45,218 bases of DNA from NCBI GenBank assembly GCA_946614295.1, contig CAMOGT010000010.1:1-45218 (forward strand). The letters run 5' to 3'. The notes beneath the pieces were generated by a model, which saw only the letters and a program-made list of their open reading frames with translations, did no database searches and was not told where the DNA came from. Source of the stretch: an uncultured Bacteroidales bacterium (GTDB lineage: Bacteria > Bacteroidota > Bacteroidia > Bacteroidales > Paludibacteraceae). Shown here in pieces: positions 34,595 through 43,066 of this stretch (within the stretch, counting starts at the first letter, position 1; each line of letters starts with the position of its first letter). The translations under genes and the position numbers were made by a program.

Positions 34595-35737
34595 TCACTC
34601 CTGCTGTCTCAGACTCTCCTCGTGAATCATCTCCCATACATTCATCATAAACTCCTCGCTGAGGGAGATGCCGTCCGTTTTTAATTTTTCATTTTTATTT
34701 TTTAATTTCTCTTTGATCTCCTCGTACCTCCCGGGTTGGAGTGGGGCTACGCCGTGCGCTTTCTTCCATTTGCCTATCCGTTTGCTCACATCCATTCGTG
34801 CCGCGATGGTGTCCCATAATGCCTCATCCAGCTCATCTATCTCCGCTCGTAACCAATTCAACTCAATGCTATCCACCTTATCTTTGGTATCCACCTCTTT
34901 GGTATCTACCTCTTTGGTATCACTCAGTCCCTCGTTTTTTACTGCATGGGATGCTTCCAAACACGTAAACGAGTCGAAAACGAGTCGAAAACGAGTCGAA
35001 AACGAATCGAGGTATTTCCCTAATGTAATCGGAGTGATTTGCTGTACACTGTCGGAGAGTGCTTCTTCCGGCCGGCAATGTACCTCGACCATCGCGCCGT
35101 CAAGTCCTAACTCAGGTATCTTCTGCATCAACTCCGGCACTCTCTTGGCATCGCCGCTCATGTGACTCGGGTCTAACAGCATCGGCACATCCGGTCTGGC
35201 AAGCCTCACTTTGTGAGCCATCGCCCAGCACGGCTTGTGTCCGCAGCCTCGGTGAACTGCTATCACCGGCACGCCGGTCTTCTCCAGCCGCTCTATGTTC
35301 CCGATCCACAACCCTGCATCCTCATTCACCGGATTCTTGATGAAGATGCCTTTTATCTTACAGTCACTTTGTGACGGTCTTACAGCGTAGCGGCCCGTAA
35401 TCGCGTCTGCGATTACACTAACCGCCATCGGGTTGGCACTCGTCCTCGCGCCTATCCACAGATAATCAATCCCTGCTTTGAGAGCCGCCTGGACATGTTC
35501 GGGCGCCGCCACTTCGGTCGCTACCTCCAGACCTAACTCTGTTTTCACTTCCTGCAGCCACTCCAACGCCTCTTCGCCCACGCCTTGGAACGTGTGCGGG
35601 CTCGTGCGCGGCTTCCATGCGCCCGCGCGATAGATAAAAGAAACCCCGCACGTCTCCTTCAGTTGGCGCGCGGTCTCCAATACCTGCTCACGGCTCTCCG
35701 CCGCACAGGGACCTAATATGTATATCGGATTGCTGAT
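34595..35737 (-). CDS. bifunctional DAHP synthase/chorismate mutase with no normal start codon
   Basis: The N-terminal part is a DAHP synthase of the KDO8P-synthase-like type (PNPIYILGPCAAES-type start, YRAGAWKPRTSPHTF, EVATEV, DYLWIGART, IKNPVNEDAGLWIG, VHRGCGHKP, DPSHMSGD); the C-terminal 90 residues are a type II chorismate mutase (LRAEIDELDEALWDTIAARM). Together these catalyse the first aromatic step and the step toward prephenate. The PEP-binding GPCAAES lies upstream of the first usable TTG (35680), and the frame is open only back to the stop of the preceding gene (35741-35743). No ATG, GTG or TTG exists in that interval, so I give the near-cognate ATC at 35735-35737 as the start. An unusual start, readthrough of the TAA, sequence error or a broken gene are all possible. 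Four repeat-derived inserts swell the protein (see 34678, 34873, 34970, 35363). Confidence 0.8.
   Translation of the reverse strand: MSNPIYILGPCAAESREQVLETARQLKETCGVSFIYRAGAWKPRTSPHTFQGVGEEALEWLQEVKTELGLEVATEVAAPEHVQAALKAGIDYLWIGARTSANPMAVSVIADAITGRYAVRPSQSDCKIKGIFIKNPVNEDAGLWIGNIERLEKTGVPVIAVHRGCGHKPCWAMAHKVRLARPDVPMLLDPSHMSGDAKRVPELMQKIPELGLDGAMVEVHCRPEEALSDSVQQITPITLGKYLDSFSTRFRLVFDSFTCLEASHAVKNEGLSDTKEVDTKEVDTKDKVDSIELNWLRAEIDELDEALWDTIAARMDVSKRIGKWKKAHGVAPLQPGRYEEIKEKLKNKNEKLKTDGISLSEEFMMNVWEMIHEESLRQQE
34678..34710 (-). repeat. A/T-rich repeat inside the chorismate mutase domain
   Basis: A run of AAATTAAAAA/AAAATGAAAA steps encodes KLKNKNEKLKT. It resembles the A-rich leader repeats found between genes nearby and falls just before the conserved LSEEF segment. 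Confidence 0.6.
34873..34920 (-). repeat. 15-bp tandem repeat in the domain linker
   Basis: Two 15-base units (34891-34905 and 34906-34920) plus a diverged 18-base unit encode DTKEVDTKEVDTKDKVD between the synthase and mutase domains. Confidence 0.85.
34970..35010 (-). repeat. 11-bp tandem repeat in the coding sequence
   Basis: Three perfect CGAGTCGAAAA units and a partial fourth lie within the reading frame. The 11-base period shifts the frame at each copy, so the encoded SFSTRFRLVFDSF does not look repetitive. Confidence 0.9.
35363..35392 (-). repeat. repeat-derived insert in the DAHP synthase domain
   Basis: A small GTCAC-TTT-GTGAC palindrome is followed by GTCTTACAGCGTAGCG. The 16-base unit nearly matches the tandem unit in the HAD phosphatase gene at 43536-43567. 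It encodes part of RYAVRPSQSDCK, which lies where relatives go straight from the IADAL helix to the KNPVN strand. Confidence 0.7.
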
Positions 35738-35740
35738 GGC

Positions 35741-36196
35741 TTAATAAACTATCTGCATGTGGAAATGCATATTATCAGGAGTCCAGCCTTGGTCATAGAT
35801 ATAGTCCGAATTGGTGACGTACACACGTACGTAACCTACGCCCACCTCGTAGTCTAAACGTTGGGTGTAGTAGTACGACGTCGTGTCGGTCAAAGCTATT
35901 TCGTTGAATAAAAACTCCGGTAACTGGATCAGATAGGCATCTTTGGTCCCCGGATTATATTCATGACTCATCGTCCAAGTGCCATAGTCGTAGATGGAGG
36001 CGGTGATGTCGGGGCTCTGGTAGTAATAGGAAAACCAGCGGTTTTCTGTATCGTAGGCCCACGCGTTTTGGGGAACATCAAAATCAACGTTCATCTTATG
36101 GAGACGAGGCTGGCTGGGTTCGTTCACATAACAACCGCTCATCACTACGCTCACAAATGCCATTAGGCATATAATCACATACTTCTCACTTTTCAT
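35741..36196 (-). CDS. small lipoprotein, function unknown
   Basis: The 151-residue product has a lipoprotein signal peptide with lipobox VMSGC (Cys22). The mature part is rich in Tyr, Asp and Thr with likely beta strands (WFSYYYQSPDITASIYDYG, YEVGVGYVRVYVTNSD) and ends HFHMQIVY. I do not recognise the family. The promoter at 36224-36256 drives it and probably the whole run to glf. Its TAA stop is in frame with, and immediately before, the open frame of the DAHP synthase gene. A 14-bp tandem repeat straddles its ATG. Confidence 0.8.
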   Translation of the reverse strand: MKSEKYVIICLMAFVSVVMSGCYVNEPSQPRLHKMNVDFDVPQNAWAYDTENRWFSYYYQSPDITASIYDYGTWTMSHEYNPGTKDAYLIQLPEFLFNEIALTDTTSYYYTQRLDYEVGVGYVRVYVTNSDYIYDQGWTPDNMHFHMQIVY

Positions 36197-36214
36197 TTTT
36201 CACTTTTCATTTTA
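36187..36214 (-). repeat. 14-bp tandem duplication across the lipoprotein start codon
   Basis: Two near-identical units of CACTTTTCATTTTT (plus strand). The ATG at 36194-36196 lies in one copy, so the start region is duplicated. Confidence 0.75.
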
Positions 36215-36223
36215 TTTCAGCTT

Positions 36224-36256
36224 GCAAAGATACTGCTTTTTTTTGACATACGCAAG
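36224..36256 (-). promoter_or_regulatory. promoter of the lipoprotein-to-glf transcript
   Basis: On the minus strand CTTG, a 20-base spacer, and TATCTTTGC at 36224-36232. The -33 box continues CGTATGTC and the spacer has eight A residues, almost exactly as at 491-523. Confidence 0.8.
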
Positions 36257-36336
36257 CGCGCATGTGTTTTTAATGAAAAATGTGCGTTTTTTTTAAAATT
36301 ATCTTTCGTTAATTATCAATTACCAATTATTTTTTG

Positions 36337-36345
36337 TACCTTTGC
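36337..36345 (+). promoter_or_regulatory. -7 box of the nitroreductase-pdxA-alaS transcript
   Basis: TACCTTTGC is a strong -7 box, 18 bases ahead of the nitroreductase ATG. No good TTTG is present 20 bases upstream, where TTAT stands instead. Confidence 0.65.
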
Positions 36346-36363
36346 ACGCTAATTTGGATAAGT

Positions 36364-36903
36364 ATGGAAAATTTTGAATCATTATGTGCTCTACGGAGGT
36401 CTATACGTAAGTATAAGGCGCAGCCGGTGGAGCAGGAGAAAATCGATTATATGCTGCGCTGCGCGTTGATGTCGCCGAGTGCCAAACGGACTTGTCCGTG
36501 GGAGTTCTATGTGACCCGCGACGAGGCGAAAGTGCGTGCGCTGCAGGCGTGCAAGACCTACGGCAGCGGCATGTTTGCCACCGCTACGGCGGCGATCGTT
36601 ATTGCGCTTGACCCCACGTTGTGTGACAACACCTGGATGGCGGACGGAGCGATTGCGGCGGAGCATATCCACCTTGCGGCAACAGAGCAAGGATTAGGCG
36701 CGTGCTGGTGTCATGTACACGAGCGCGGGATAGTGACTGACGGAACTGAAGACCGCAACGGTGCGACCAGATACGTGCGCGAGCTGTTCGGCATCCCTCA
36801 GAACCTGGAGGTGCTATGCGTCATGGCGCTGGGTTACCCCGACGAGGAGAAGAGCCCTTATGACCCCGCCAAACTCAAATACGAAAAGGTGCATAATTGT
36901 TAA
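36364..36903 (+). CDS. nitroreductase-family FMN protein
   Basis: The 179-residue product is a nitroreductase-fold protein: RRSIRKYKAQPVEQEKIDYML at the start with the FMN-phosphate-binding Arg-Arg-Ser, MSPSAKRTCPWEFYV, the DGAIAAEHIHLAATEQGLGACW helix, and VMALGYPDEEK near the end. Such enzymes use NAD(P)H to reduce various substrates in the cytoplasm; the natural substrate cannot be told. The frame is open from 36334, but the ATG at 36364 follows the -7 box at a sensible distance. It is the first gene of a long plus-strand run. Confidence 0.9.
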   Translation: MENFESLCALRRSIRKYKAQPVEQEKIDYMLRCALMSPSAKRTCPWEFYVTRDEAKVRALQACKTYGSGMFATATAAIVIALDPTLCDNTWMADGAIAAEHIHLAATEQGLGACWCHVHERGIVTDGTEDRNGATRYVRELFGIPQNLEVLCVMALGYPDEEKSPYDPAKLKYEKVHNC

Positions 36904-36934
36904 TATTCATTATTCATTAATCATTATTCATTAA
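36901..36934 (+). repeat. AT-rich tandem repeat before pdxA
   Basis: The spacer is made of ATTCATTA/ATCATT steps with two copies of a CATTATTCATTA-like unit, running up to the GTG start of pdxA. Confidence 0.7.
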
Positions 36935-36936
36935 CT

Positions 36937-38043
36937 GTGAAACCGATTATAGCAATAACCACAGGCGATACGAACGGTATCGGGTACGAGGTGATCATCA
37001 AGGCGCTCCTCGAGGCGCATATGTTCGAACTCTTCAAGCCCGTGATCTACGGCAATGCCGCAGTTGCCAAACACCATATCCAGACCTTGGGCGAGTACTG
37101 GCGTAATATCAACTGGAACACGATTGAGTCGCCGGAACAGGCGAAAGACGGTCGCCTGAACCTGATTGTCAGTTATCCGGACTCCGTGCCGGTGACCCTC
37201 GGCGTGCCGTCCGAGGAGGCGAACAAAGCAGCCAAAGCATCGCTCGACCGCGCCTGCAAAGACCTCAAAGAAGGTAAGGTACACGCCCTCGTGACTGCAC
37301 CGCTCAACAAAGAAGCGCTGCAGGGTGGACATACGGAGTATCTGGAGAAAATAATGGCGAAGGGCGAAGGGACGAAAGGCGAAGGTTCGCTGATGATGTT
37401 ATGCAGCGGCAACCTGCGTGTGGCGCTGGTGTGCAACCATGTGTCCATCGCGGATATCCCTGCGCAGATCACCGAGGAACGCATCCTCGCCAAACTGAAC
37501 CTCCTGCAACACTCGCTTATCCGGGACTTCGGTCTGGAGAAACCGCGTATCGCCGTGCTGGCGCTCAATCCGCATGCCGGCGACCAAGGGCTGTTAGGCA
37601 AAGAGGAGCAGGAGATCATCGCTCCGGCAATCCAAAAAGCCAACGAGCAGGGTATCTGGGCGTTCGGTCCGTACGCTGCCGACGGGTTCTTCGGAACAGG
37701 GCACTACAAGCAGTTCGACGCCGTACTGGCAATGTACCATGACCAGGGGCTGATTCCCTTCAAGACGCTCGACATGAGCGGCGTGAACTACACCGCCGGA
37801 CTCTCCATCGTGCGCACCTCGCCTGATCACGGTACCGCCTATGACATTACCGGCAAGGACCAAGCGGACGAGTCCTCGATGCGTAACGCACTCTTCATGG
37901 CGCTTGACATCTTACGTGCCCGCGAGGAGTACGACCGCCTGACGGCTAACCCGCTGCCGTTCATTGAGCGGGCTGACACGGAGGGCAAACCCCGCCGCGA
38001 GTTTATCGACTTTAAGACAACAAGATATAATGATGACAAGTAA
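36937..38043 (+). CDS. pdxA: 4-hydroxythreonine-4-phosphate dehydrogenase
   Basis: PdxA oxidises 4-phosphohydroxy-threonine in pyridoxal phosphate synthesis. The 368-residue product starts at a GTG (36937) with [13 protein letters not shown], and shows [16 protein letters not shown], a metal-site [21 protein letters not shown] and [15 protein letters not shown], all typical of the family. Odd point: residues 141-150 ([10 protein letters not shown]) come from a 7-bp repeat at 37357-37385 and lie where relatives have a shorter loop. The end overlaps alaS by 11-14 bases. Confidence 0.95.
   Translation: MKPIIAITTGDTNGIGYEVIIKALLEAHMFELFKPVIYGNAAVAKHHIQTLGEYWRNINWNTIESPEQAKDGRLNLIVSYPDSVPVTLGVPSEEANKAAKASLDRACKDLKEGKVHALVTAPLNKEALQGGHTEYLEKIMAKGEGTKGEGSLMMLCSGNLRVALVCNHVSIADIPAQITEERILAKLNLLQHSLIRDFGLEKPRIAVLALNPHAGDQGLLGKEEQEIIAPAIQKANEQGIWAFGPYAADGFFGTGHYKQFDAVLAMYHDQGLIPFKTLDMSGVNYTAGLSIVRTSPDHGTAYDITGKDQADESSMRNALFMALDILRAREEYDRLTANPLPFIERADTEGKPRREFIDFKTTRYNDDK
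37357..37385 (+). repeat. 7-bp repeat inside pdxA
   Basis: Three GCGAAGG units, with a GACGAAAG spacer between the second and third, encode [10 protein letters not shown]. Confidence 0.7.
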
Positions 38044-40666
38044 AGAAATTAGACAGTCCTTTTTGGACTTCATGGCTTCGAAGGGCCACCAGGTAGTGCC
38101 CTCCGCGCCGATGGTGATCAAGGATGATCCTACGCTCATGTTCACCAATGCCGGCATGAACCCGTGGAAGGGAATCATTCTCGGTAATGACCCTATTAAG
38201 TACCCGCGCGTGGCGGACAGCCAGAAGTGTCTGCGCGTGAGCGGCAAGCATAACGATCTGGAGGAAGTAGGACACGACACCTACCACCACACGATGTTTG
38301 AGATGCTGGGCAACTGGTCGTTCGGCGATTACTTCAAGAAAGAGGCGATTGATTTTGCATGGGAGTATATCGTCGATGTGCTCAAGATAGACCCCGCCAA
38401 CCTCTATGCAACAGTCTTTGAGGGCTCGCCGGAAGAGGGCTTGGCGCGTGACGACGAAGCGGCTGCTATCTGGGCAAAGCACCTGCCTGCCGACCATATT
38501 CTAAACGGCAACAAGCATGATAACTTCTGGGAGATGGGCGAGACGGGTCCGTGTGGTCCGTGCTCGGAGATCCACGTGGACAGCCGCTCTGCCGAGGAGC
38601 GCGCACAAGTGCCCGGACGCGAACTGGTGAACAAAGACCACCCGCAGGTGATTGAGATATGGAACATCGTCTTCATGCAGTTCAACCGCAAGGCGGACGG
38701 CTCGCTCGAACCGCTGGCAAAGAAAGTGATCGACACCGGCATGGGCTTTGAGCGTCTGGTACGTACCATCCAAGGCAAGACTTCCAACTACGATACCGAT
38801 GTCTTCCAGCCGATGCTCAAGAAGATCGGCGAGATATGCCACTGTACGTACGGCAAGGACGAGAAGACCGACGTTGCCATGCGTGTCATTGCCGATCATA
38901 TCCGTACGATCGCCTTCGCCATCACCGACGGACAGCTGCCGTCCAACGAGAAAGCGGGTTACGTCATCCGCCGTATTCTCCGCCGCGCCGTGCGGTACGG
39001 TTACACGTTCCTGAATATGCGTGAGGCGTTCCTCTATCAACTCGTGCCGCAGTTGATCGACGATCTGGGCGAAGCGTACCCCGAGCTCGTCAAGCAGCAA
39101 GCGCAGATAGTACCGGTAATCAAGAGTGAGGAAGAGGCGTTCCTCCGTACGCTCGACAAGGGCATCGGGCTCCTCGACAAACTGATGGACGAGGCACGCA
39201 AAGCCGGAAAGACAGAGATAAGCGGCGTGGATGTGTTCACGCTCAAAGATACATACGGCTTCCCGCTCGACCTGACCGAACTGATCCTCCGCGAGAACGG
39301 CTTTACGACCAATGAGGAGGAGTACAACAAAGCGTTGGAACACCAGAAATCCATGGGCCGCGAGGCGAACAAACAGGACCTCGGTGACTGGACCGTACTG
39401 GAGGAAGGCGAGACGGAGTTCGTGGGGTACGACGAACTGACTTGCGAGACGAGGATCCTTCGTTTCCGTCAGGTGAGCCAGAAAGGCAAGAGTTTTTATC
39501 AAGTCGTACTGAGCCACACGCCGTTCTACGCGGAGATGGGTGGTGAGATAGGCGATACCGGTTGTCTGCGTCTGGACGGCCATTCGTTCCGGGTACTGGA
39601 CACCAAGCGCGAGAACGGACTGCCGGTACATATCATGGAGGAAGTGCCGTTCGTAACGGGCGGCGTAGCCGGCGTGAGCGGCAAACTGACCGCCGAGGTT
39701 GATGCCGAGCGCCGCGCGGCGATCATGTGCAACCACACCGCTACCCATATTCTCCACTATGCCCTCCGCCAAGTGCTGGGCGAGCACGTGGAGCAGAAGG
39801 GTTCGCTCGTTACCGCCGAAAGCCTGCGTTTTGACTTCTCCCACTTCCAGAAAGTGACACCCGAGGAGCTGCGCGAGGTAGAGAAAGTAGCGAACAGACT
39901 CATCCGTCAGGACCTGCCGCTCGAGGAGAGCCGTCACACACCGATCGCTGAGGCGAAAGCCATGGGCGCCATGGCGCTCTTCGGAGAGAAATACGGCGAT
40001 GACGTGCGTGTCATCAAATACGGTCCGTCGATCGAACTCTGCGGCGGTTGCCACGTGCCGTCCACCGGCAAGATCGGCTCCGTGCGTATCGTCATGGAGA
40101 CATCCGTAGCTGCCGGCGTGCGCCGTATAGAGGCGGTGACTGCAGCGAAAGCGGACGAACTCTATTACGCACAGCAGGACATGCTCGTCGGTCTGCGCGG
40201 ACTGTTCAACAATGCCCCGGATCTCGCCGGAGCAATCCGCAAGTCGATAGAGGAAAACGCCGGGCTGAAGAAACAGATCGAGCAGTATATGCAGGAGAAG
40301 ATAGAGCGTTTCCGCGACGAACTGGTCAACCGCGCCGAGGACTTCAACGGCGTCAGACTGGTGCGCTTGCAGGGCGAGATGAACCCTGAGATGATCCGCG
40401 GCGTCATGCCGCTCCTGCGTGGTAAGTTCACCGATGTCAAGTTTGCCGTAGTGGGCGCTACGCAGTACGAGGGCAAACCGACGATTGCCGTCTTTCTCTC
40501 CCAGCCGCTCGTCGATGCAGGCAAGAACGCCGGTGCGATGATCAAGGCTGCCGCCAAGCTTATTCAGGGCGGTGGAGGCGGACAGCCGTGGATGGCTACT
40601 GCCGGCGGCCGTGATGTCAACGGTCTCAATGCCGCGATGGAGGAGTTGCTCGCTGCGCTTCAATAA
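38033..40666 (+). CDS. alaS: alanyl-tRNA synthetase
   Basis: AlaRS charges tRNA(Ala) and edits mischarged tRNA. The product (877 residues) has the class II catalytic domain ([45 protein letters not shown]), a tRNA-binding part, the editing domain with NHTATHILH (zinc-site His near 568-572) and CGGCHV (near 670), and the C-terminal DHHA1 domain ending with [14 protein letters not shown]. Two ATG codons lie at 38030 and 38033; both overlap the end of pdxA, and an upstream extension to 37964 lacks family support. The stop codon is inside a 24-bp duplication. Confidence 0.97.
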   Translation: MTSKEIRQSFLDFMASKGHQVVPSAPMVIKDDPTLMFTNAGMNPWKGIILGNDPIKYPRVADSQKCLRVSGKHNDLEEVGHDTYHHTMFEMLGNWSFGDYFKKEAIDFAWEYIVDVLKIDPANLYATVFEGSPEEGLARDDEAAAIWAKHLPADHILNGNKHDNFWEMGETGPCGPCSEIHVDSRSAEERAQVPGRELVNKDHPQVIEIWNIVFMQFNRKADGSLEPLAKKVIDTGMGFERLVRTIQGKTSNYDTDVFQPMLKKIGEICHCTYGKDEKTDVAMRVIADHIRTIAFAITDGQLPSNEKAGYVIRRILRRAVRYGYTFLNMREAFLYQLVPQLIDDLGEAYPELVKQQAQIVPVIKSEEEAFLRTLDKGIGLLDKLMDEARKAGKTEISGVDVFTLKDTYGFPLDLTELILRENGFTTNEEEYNKALEHQKSMGREANKQDLGDWTVLEEGETEFVGYDELTCETRILRFRQVSQKGKSFYQVVLSHTPFYAEMGGEIGDTGCLRLDGHSFRVLDTKRENGLPVHIMEEVPFVTGGVAGVSGKLTAEVDAERRAAIMCNHTATHILHYALRQVLGEHVEQKGSLVTAESLRFDFSHFQKVTPEELREVEKVANRLIRQDLPLEESRHTPIAEAKAMGAMALFGEKYGDDVRVIKYGPSIELCGGCHVPSTGKIGSVRIVMETSVAAGVRRIEAVTAAKADELYYAQQDMLVGLRGLFNNAPDLAGAIRKSIEENAGLKKQIEQYMQEKIERFRDELVNRAEDFNGVRLVRLQGEMNPEMIRGVMPLLRGKFTDVKFAVVGATQYEGKPTIAVFLSQPLVDAGKNAGAMIKAAAKLIQGGGGGQPWMATAGGRDVNGLNAAMEELLAALQ

Positions 40667-40701
40667 ATGTGAAAATGCGTAAATGAATAAATGTGAAAAT
40701 G
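40662..40701 (+). repeat. 24-bp duplication carrying the alaS stop and the next start
   Basis: AATAAATGTGAAAATG occurs at 40662-40677 and 40686-40701, a 24-base step apart. The first copy contains the alaS TAA; the second contains the ATG of the GtrA-like gene. Confidence 0.9.
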
Positions 40702-41124
40702 AAGCTGCCCTCTTCATATCTGCCCGAGAAAACGCGTAGTGCCGTCCGGTTCTTTATCGTCGGTACCACAGGCGCGATTGTGCAGACATGGTTCTTCATG
40801 GCGGCGCTGTATTGCCTCTCGACCCCCGAGAAGGGTACGGCGCTCTACTACGTGGCGTTTGCTATCGGTTACCTGTTGGAGATGGTACCTAACTACTATT
40901 TCTCCAACTGGTACACCTTCGGCACGCGGCCGAACAAGAAGAACGCCGGCGGGTTCCTCTTAGCCCGCGCCATTAATATCGTGGTGCAGTTCGGATTGCT
41001 GCCGATGGCGTTGGCTGCCTTCCCCGGCTGGCGGGACGACCTGATCAGTCTCTTCGTCATCTTCATCGGCGGGTGTATCAACTACCTCATTTGTCTCTTC
41101 TTCTTTAAGAAGAAAAAATCTTAA
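40699..41124 (+). CDS. second GtrA-like four-helix membrane protein
   Basis: The 141-residue product has four membrane helices and the GtrA pattern: AVRFFIVGTTGAIVQTWFF in helix 1, VPNYYFSNWYTF after helix 2, and a Lys-rich end (FFFKKKKS). GtrA proteins are thought to flip polyprenyl-linked sugars. Unlike the gtrA at 34119, no GT2 or GT-C gene is next to it, so its partner is elsewhere or it works alone. I chose the ATG at 40699 over a GTG at 40693. It is in line with alaS and guanine deaminase, probably only as operon neighbours. Confidence 0.82.
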   Translation: MKLPSSYLPEKTRSAVRFFIVGTTGAIVQTWFFMAALYCLSTPEKGTALYYVAFAIGYLLEMVPNYYFSNWYTFGTRPNKKNAGGFLLARAINIVVQFGLLPMALAAFPGWRDDLISLFVIFIGGCINYLICLFFFKKKKS

Positions 41125-41155
41125 TTGTGCATTGTAAATTGTAAATTGTGCATTC
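41124..41155 (+). repeat. AT-rich repeat before the guanine deaminase gene
   Basis: ATTGTGCATT occurs twice with two ATTGTAA steps between, filling the spacer up to the ATG at 41156. Confidence 0.7.
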
Positions 41156-42436
41156 ATGAAAATCTATAGAGCGAATATCATCCACACTCCGACTCCCGGT
41201 CAACTGGAGATCATCGAGCATGGCTATGTGGCGGTGAAATCGAACGGTCGGGTGAAGGGTGTCTATAAGGAATTGCCACAGAACATGGATTGGCGGCGGC
41301 AGGTGATGGATTTTGGCGACAAACTCCTGATACCGGCGTTCAACGACATGCACGTGCACGCGCCGCAATATAGGAACATGGGTTTGGCGCTCGATCTGGA
41401 GCTCCTCCCGTGGCTCAATACCTATACTTTCCCGGAGGAAACCAAGTACGCCGACCCCGAGTATGCAAGGCGTCTGTACAGGCGCTTCGTGCACGAGCTA
41501 TGGATGCAGGGTACCATGCGTGCGGCGGTCTTCGGTACAATCCACCCGGAGTCCACACGTATCCTCGCGGATCTCTTTGTGCAGGCGGGCATGGGAGCGT
41601 ACGTGGGGCTCGTAGGCATGAACAGGAACAGCCCGGAAACGCTGCAGAACACTACCGCCGAACTGATGGAAGGCATGCGGATGCTCAAAGCGCATCTGGA
41701 CGAACACGGTAATAACGGACTCGTGCAGCCGATCATCACACCGCGGTTCGTGCCCTCCTGCTCGGACAAGATGCTTACCGCGCTGGGTAACTACGCCGCC
41801 GAGACAGGACTGCCCGTGCAGTCCCACCTCTCCGAGAACAGGAGCGAGATAGACTGGGTGAAAGAGCTGGAGCCGGAGGCTACCTGTTACGGCGATGCCT
41901 ATAATAAATACGGGCTCTTTGGCCAGACGCCGACGCTCATGGCGCACTGCTGCTACACGGACGGCGAGGAGATGGAGCTGATGAAGAAGAACGGCGTGTA
42001 CGTAGTGCACTGCCCCATGTCGAACAGCAACCTTTCGTCCGGCATGGCACCCATCCGTAAGTTCCTCAACGAAGGTATCCACGTGGCGCTCGGAACGGAC
42101 GTCTCGGCGGGGCACCACATGTCCATGCTGCGCGTTATGCAGTACGCCATACAGGTCTCCAAACTCAACTACGCCCAGACCAAGGGCGAGATGCCGTTCC
42201 TCAGCCTCTCCGAGGTATTCTACCTCGCTACCAAAGGCGGCGGTTCGTTCTTCGGTAAGGTCGGTTCGTTCGAACCGGACTATGAGTTCGACGCCCTGCT
42301 CATCGACGACTCTTACCTCAATTATGACCATTACACCCTCCCGCAGCGCCTGGAGCGTTACCTTTATCTGGGCGACGACCGCGATATCAAACGGCGTTTC
42401 TGCAGAGGAGTGGAACTCGTTGAACCGACATATTAA
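41156..42436 (+). CDS. guaD: guanine deaminase (amidohydrolase family)
   Basis: The 426-residue product is a metal-dependent amidohydrolase. The zinc ligands are visible: HVH (H66, H68) in FNDMHVHAPQYRN, the His in VQSHLSENRSEI, the His in LMAHCCYTDGEE, and the Asp in LGTDVSAGHH. The HVHAPQY and SHLSEN motifs point to guanine deaminase, which turns guanine into xanthine. The length fits. lplA starts on the base after its stop codon, so the two are probably coupled in translation although their pathways differ. Confidence 0.88.
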   Translation: MKIYRANIIHTPTPGQLEIIEHGYVAVKSNGRVKGVYKELPQNMDWRRQVMDFGDKLLIPAFNDMHVHAPQYRNMGLALDLELLPWLNTYTFPEETKYADPEYARRLYRRFVHELWMQGTMRAAVFGTIHPESTRILADLFVQAGMGAYVGLVGMNRNSPETLQNTTAELMEGMRMLKAHLDEHGNNGLVQPIITPRFVPSCSDKMLTALGNYAAETGLPVQSHLSENRSEIDWVKELEPEATCYGDAYNKYGLFGQTPTLMAHCCYTDGEEMELMKKNGVYVVHCPMSNSNLSSGMAPIRKFLNEGIHVALGTDVSAGHHMSMLRVMQYAIQVSKLNYAQTKGEMPFLSLSEVFYLATKGGGSFFGKVGSFEPDYEFDALLIDDSYLNYDHYTLPQRLERYLYLGDDRDIKRRFCRGVELVEPTY

Positions 42437-43024
42437 ATGCATCTGGAAGACTATCTGGCGAAAGAGGCGGAGATGGTGAAGACCATCGACACACCTGTGT
42501 TCTTCACGTGGATCGTGGAGCCGACCGTCATCTACGGCCGTCACCAATGCCGCGAGCAGGAGGTGAACGAGGCGTATTGCGCCGCGCACGGAGTACGAGT
42601 CGTACAGCGCCAGAGTGGGGGGGGATGCGTCTATGCCGACCGCGGAAACCTCATGGTCTCTTACGTCTCGCCGTCCACCCACAGTCAGGAGGTATTTGAG
42701 TTGTTCATGAAGACCCTCTCCGGAGCGTTGCAGAGACTCGGCTACGAGGCAGTCACTACGGCGCATAACGACATACTCGTGGGCGAGCGCAAGGTGTGCG
42801 GCACTGCGTGTTACACCACGCCTACGGGCACGGTCGTACACGCCTCCATGCTCTACGACGTGAACCTCGAGGCGCTCGAACAGGCGATCACCCCTTCGGC
42901 GGACAAGTTAGCTAGACATGCCGTCTCTTCCGTCCGCCAGCGGGTGCGTAACCTCCGCGACATCCGCGACCTCGGTGACATAGAGAACTTTCGCCGACAA
43001 ATGGAGGAGCAGTTGGCAAAATGA
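42437..43024 (+). CDS. lplA: lipoate-protein ligase A family protein
   Basis: The 195-residue product has the lipoate/biotin ligase core: VVQRQSGGGCVYADRGNLMVS (lipoyl-AMP site; the usual RRxSGGG is QRQSGGG here), TTAHNDILVGERKVCGTA with the catalytic Lys, and HASMLYDVNLE. It lacks the separate C-terminal domain of E. coli LplA, as do many short family members. It should attach lipoate or octanoate to carrier domains, or salvage it. Odd point: the Gly-Gly-Gly codons form a run of eight G (42617-42624), a slippage-prone site in the active-site loop. Confidence 0.85.
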   Translation: MHLEDYLAKEAEMVKTIDTPVFFTWIVEPTVIYGRHQCREQEVNEAYCAAHGVRVVQRQSGGGCVYADRGNLMVSYVSPSTHSQEVFELFMKTLSGALQRLGYEAVTTAHNDILVGERKVCGTACYTTPTGTVVHASMLYDVNLEALEQAITPSADKLARHAVSSVRQRVRNLRDIRDLGDIENFRRQMEEQLAK

Positions 43025-43046
43025 CTCAATGACTAAATAAATGAAC

Positions 43047-43066
43047 AAATGGTAAATGACCAAATG
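43047..43066 (+). repeat. leader element before the HAD phosphatase gene
   Basis: AAATGGTAAATGACCAAATG; 19 of 20 bases match the element at 44981-45000, and a similar 21-base element is at 43742-43762. The last ATG is taken as the gene start. Confidence 0.8.

Noticed and set aside
38501..40717. 738-codon ORF on the minus strand opposite alaS
   Set aside because: It is a shadow of the GC-rich alaS codons; no recognisable motif, signal or family.
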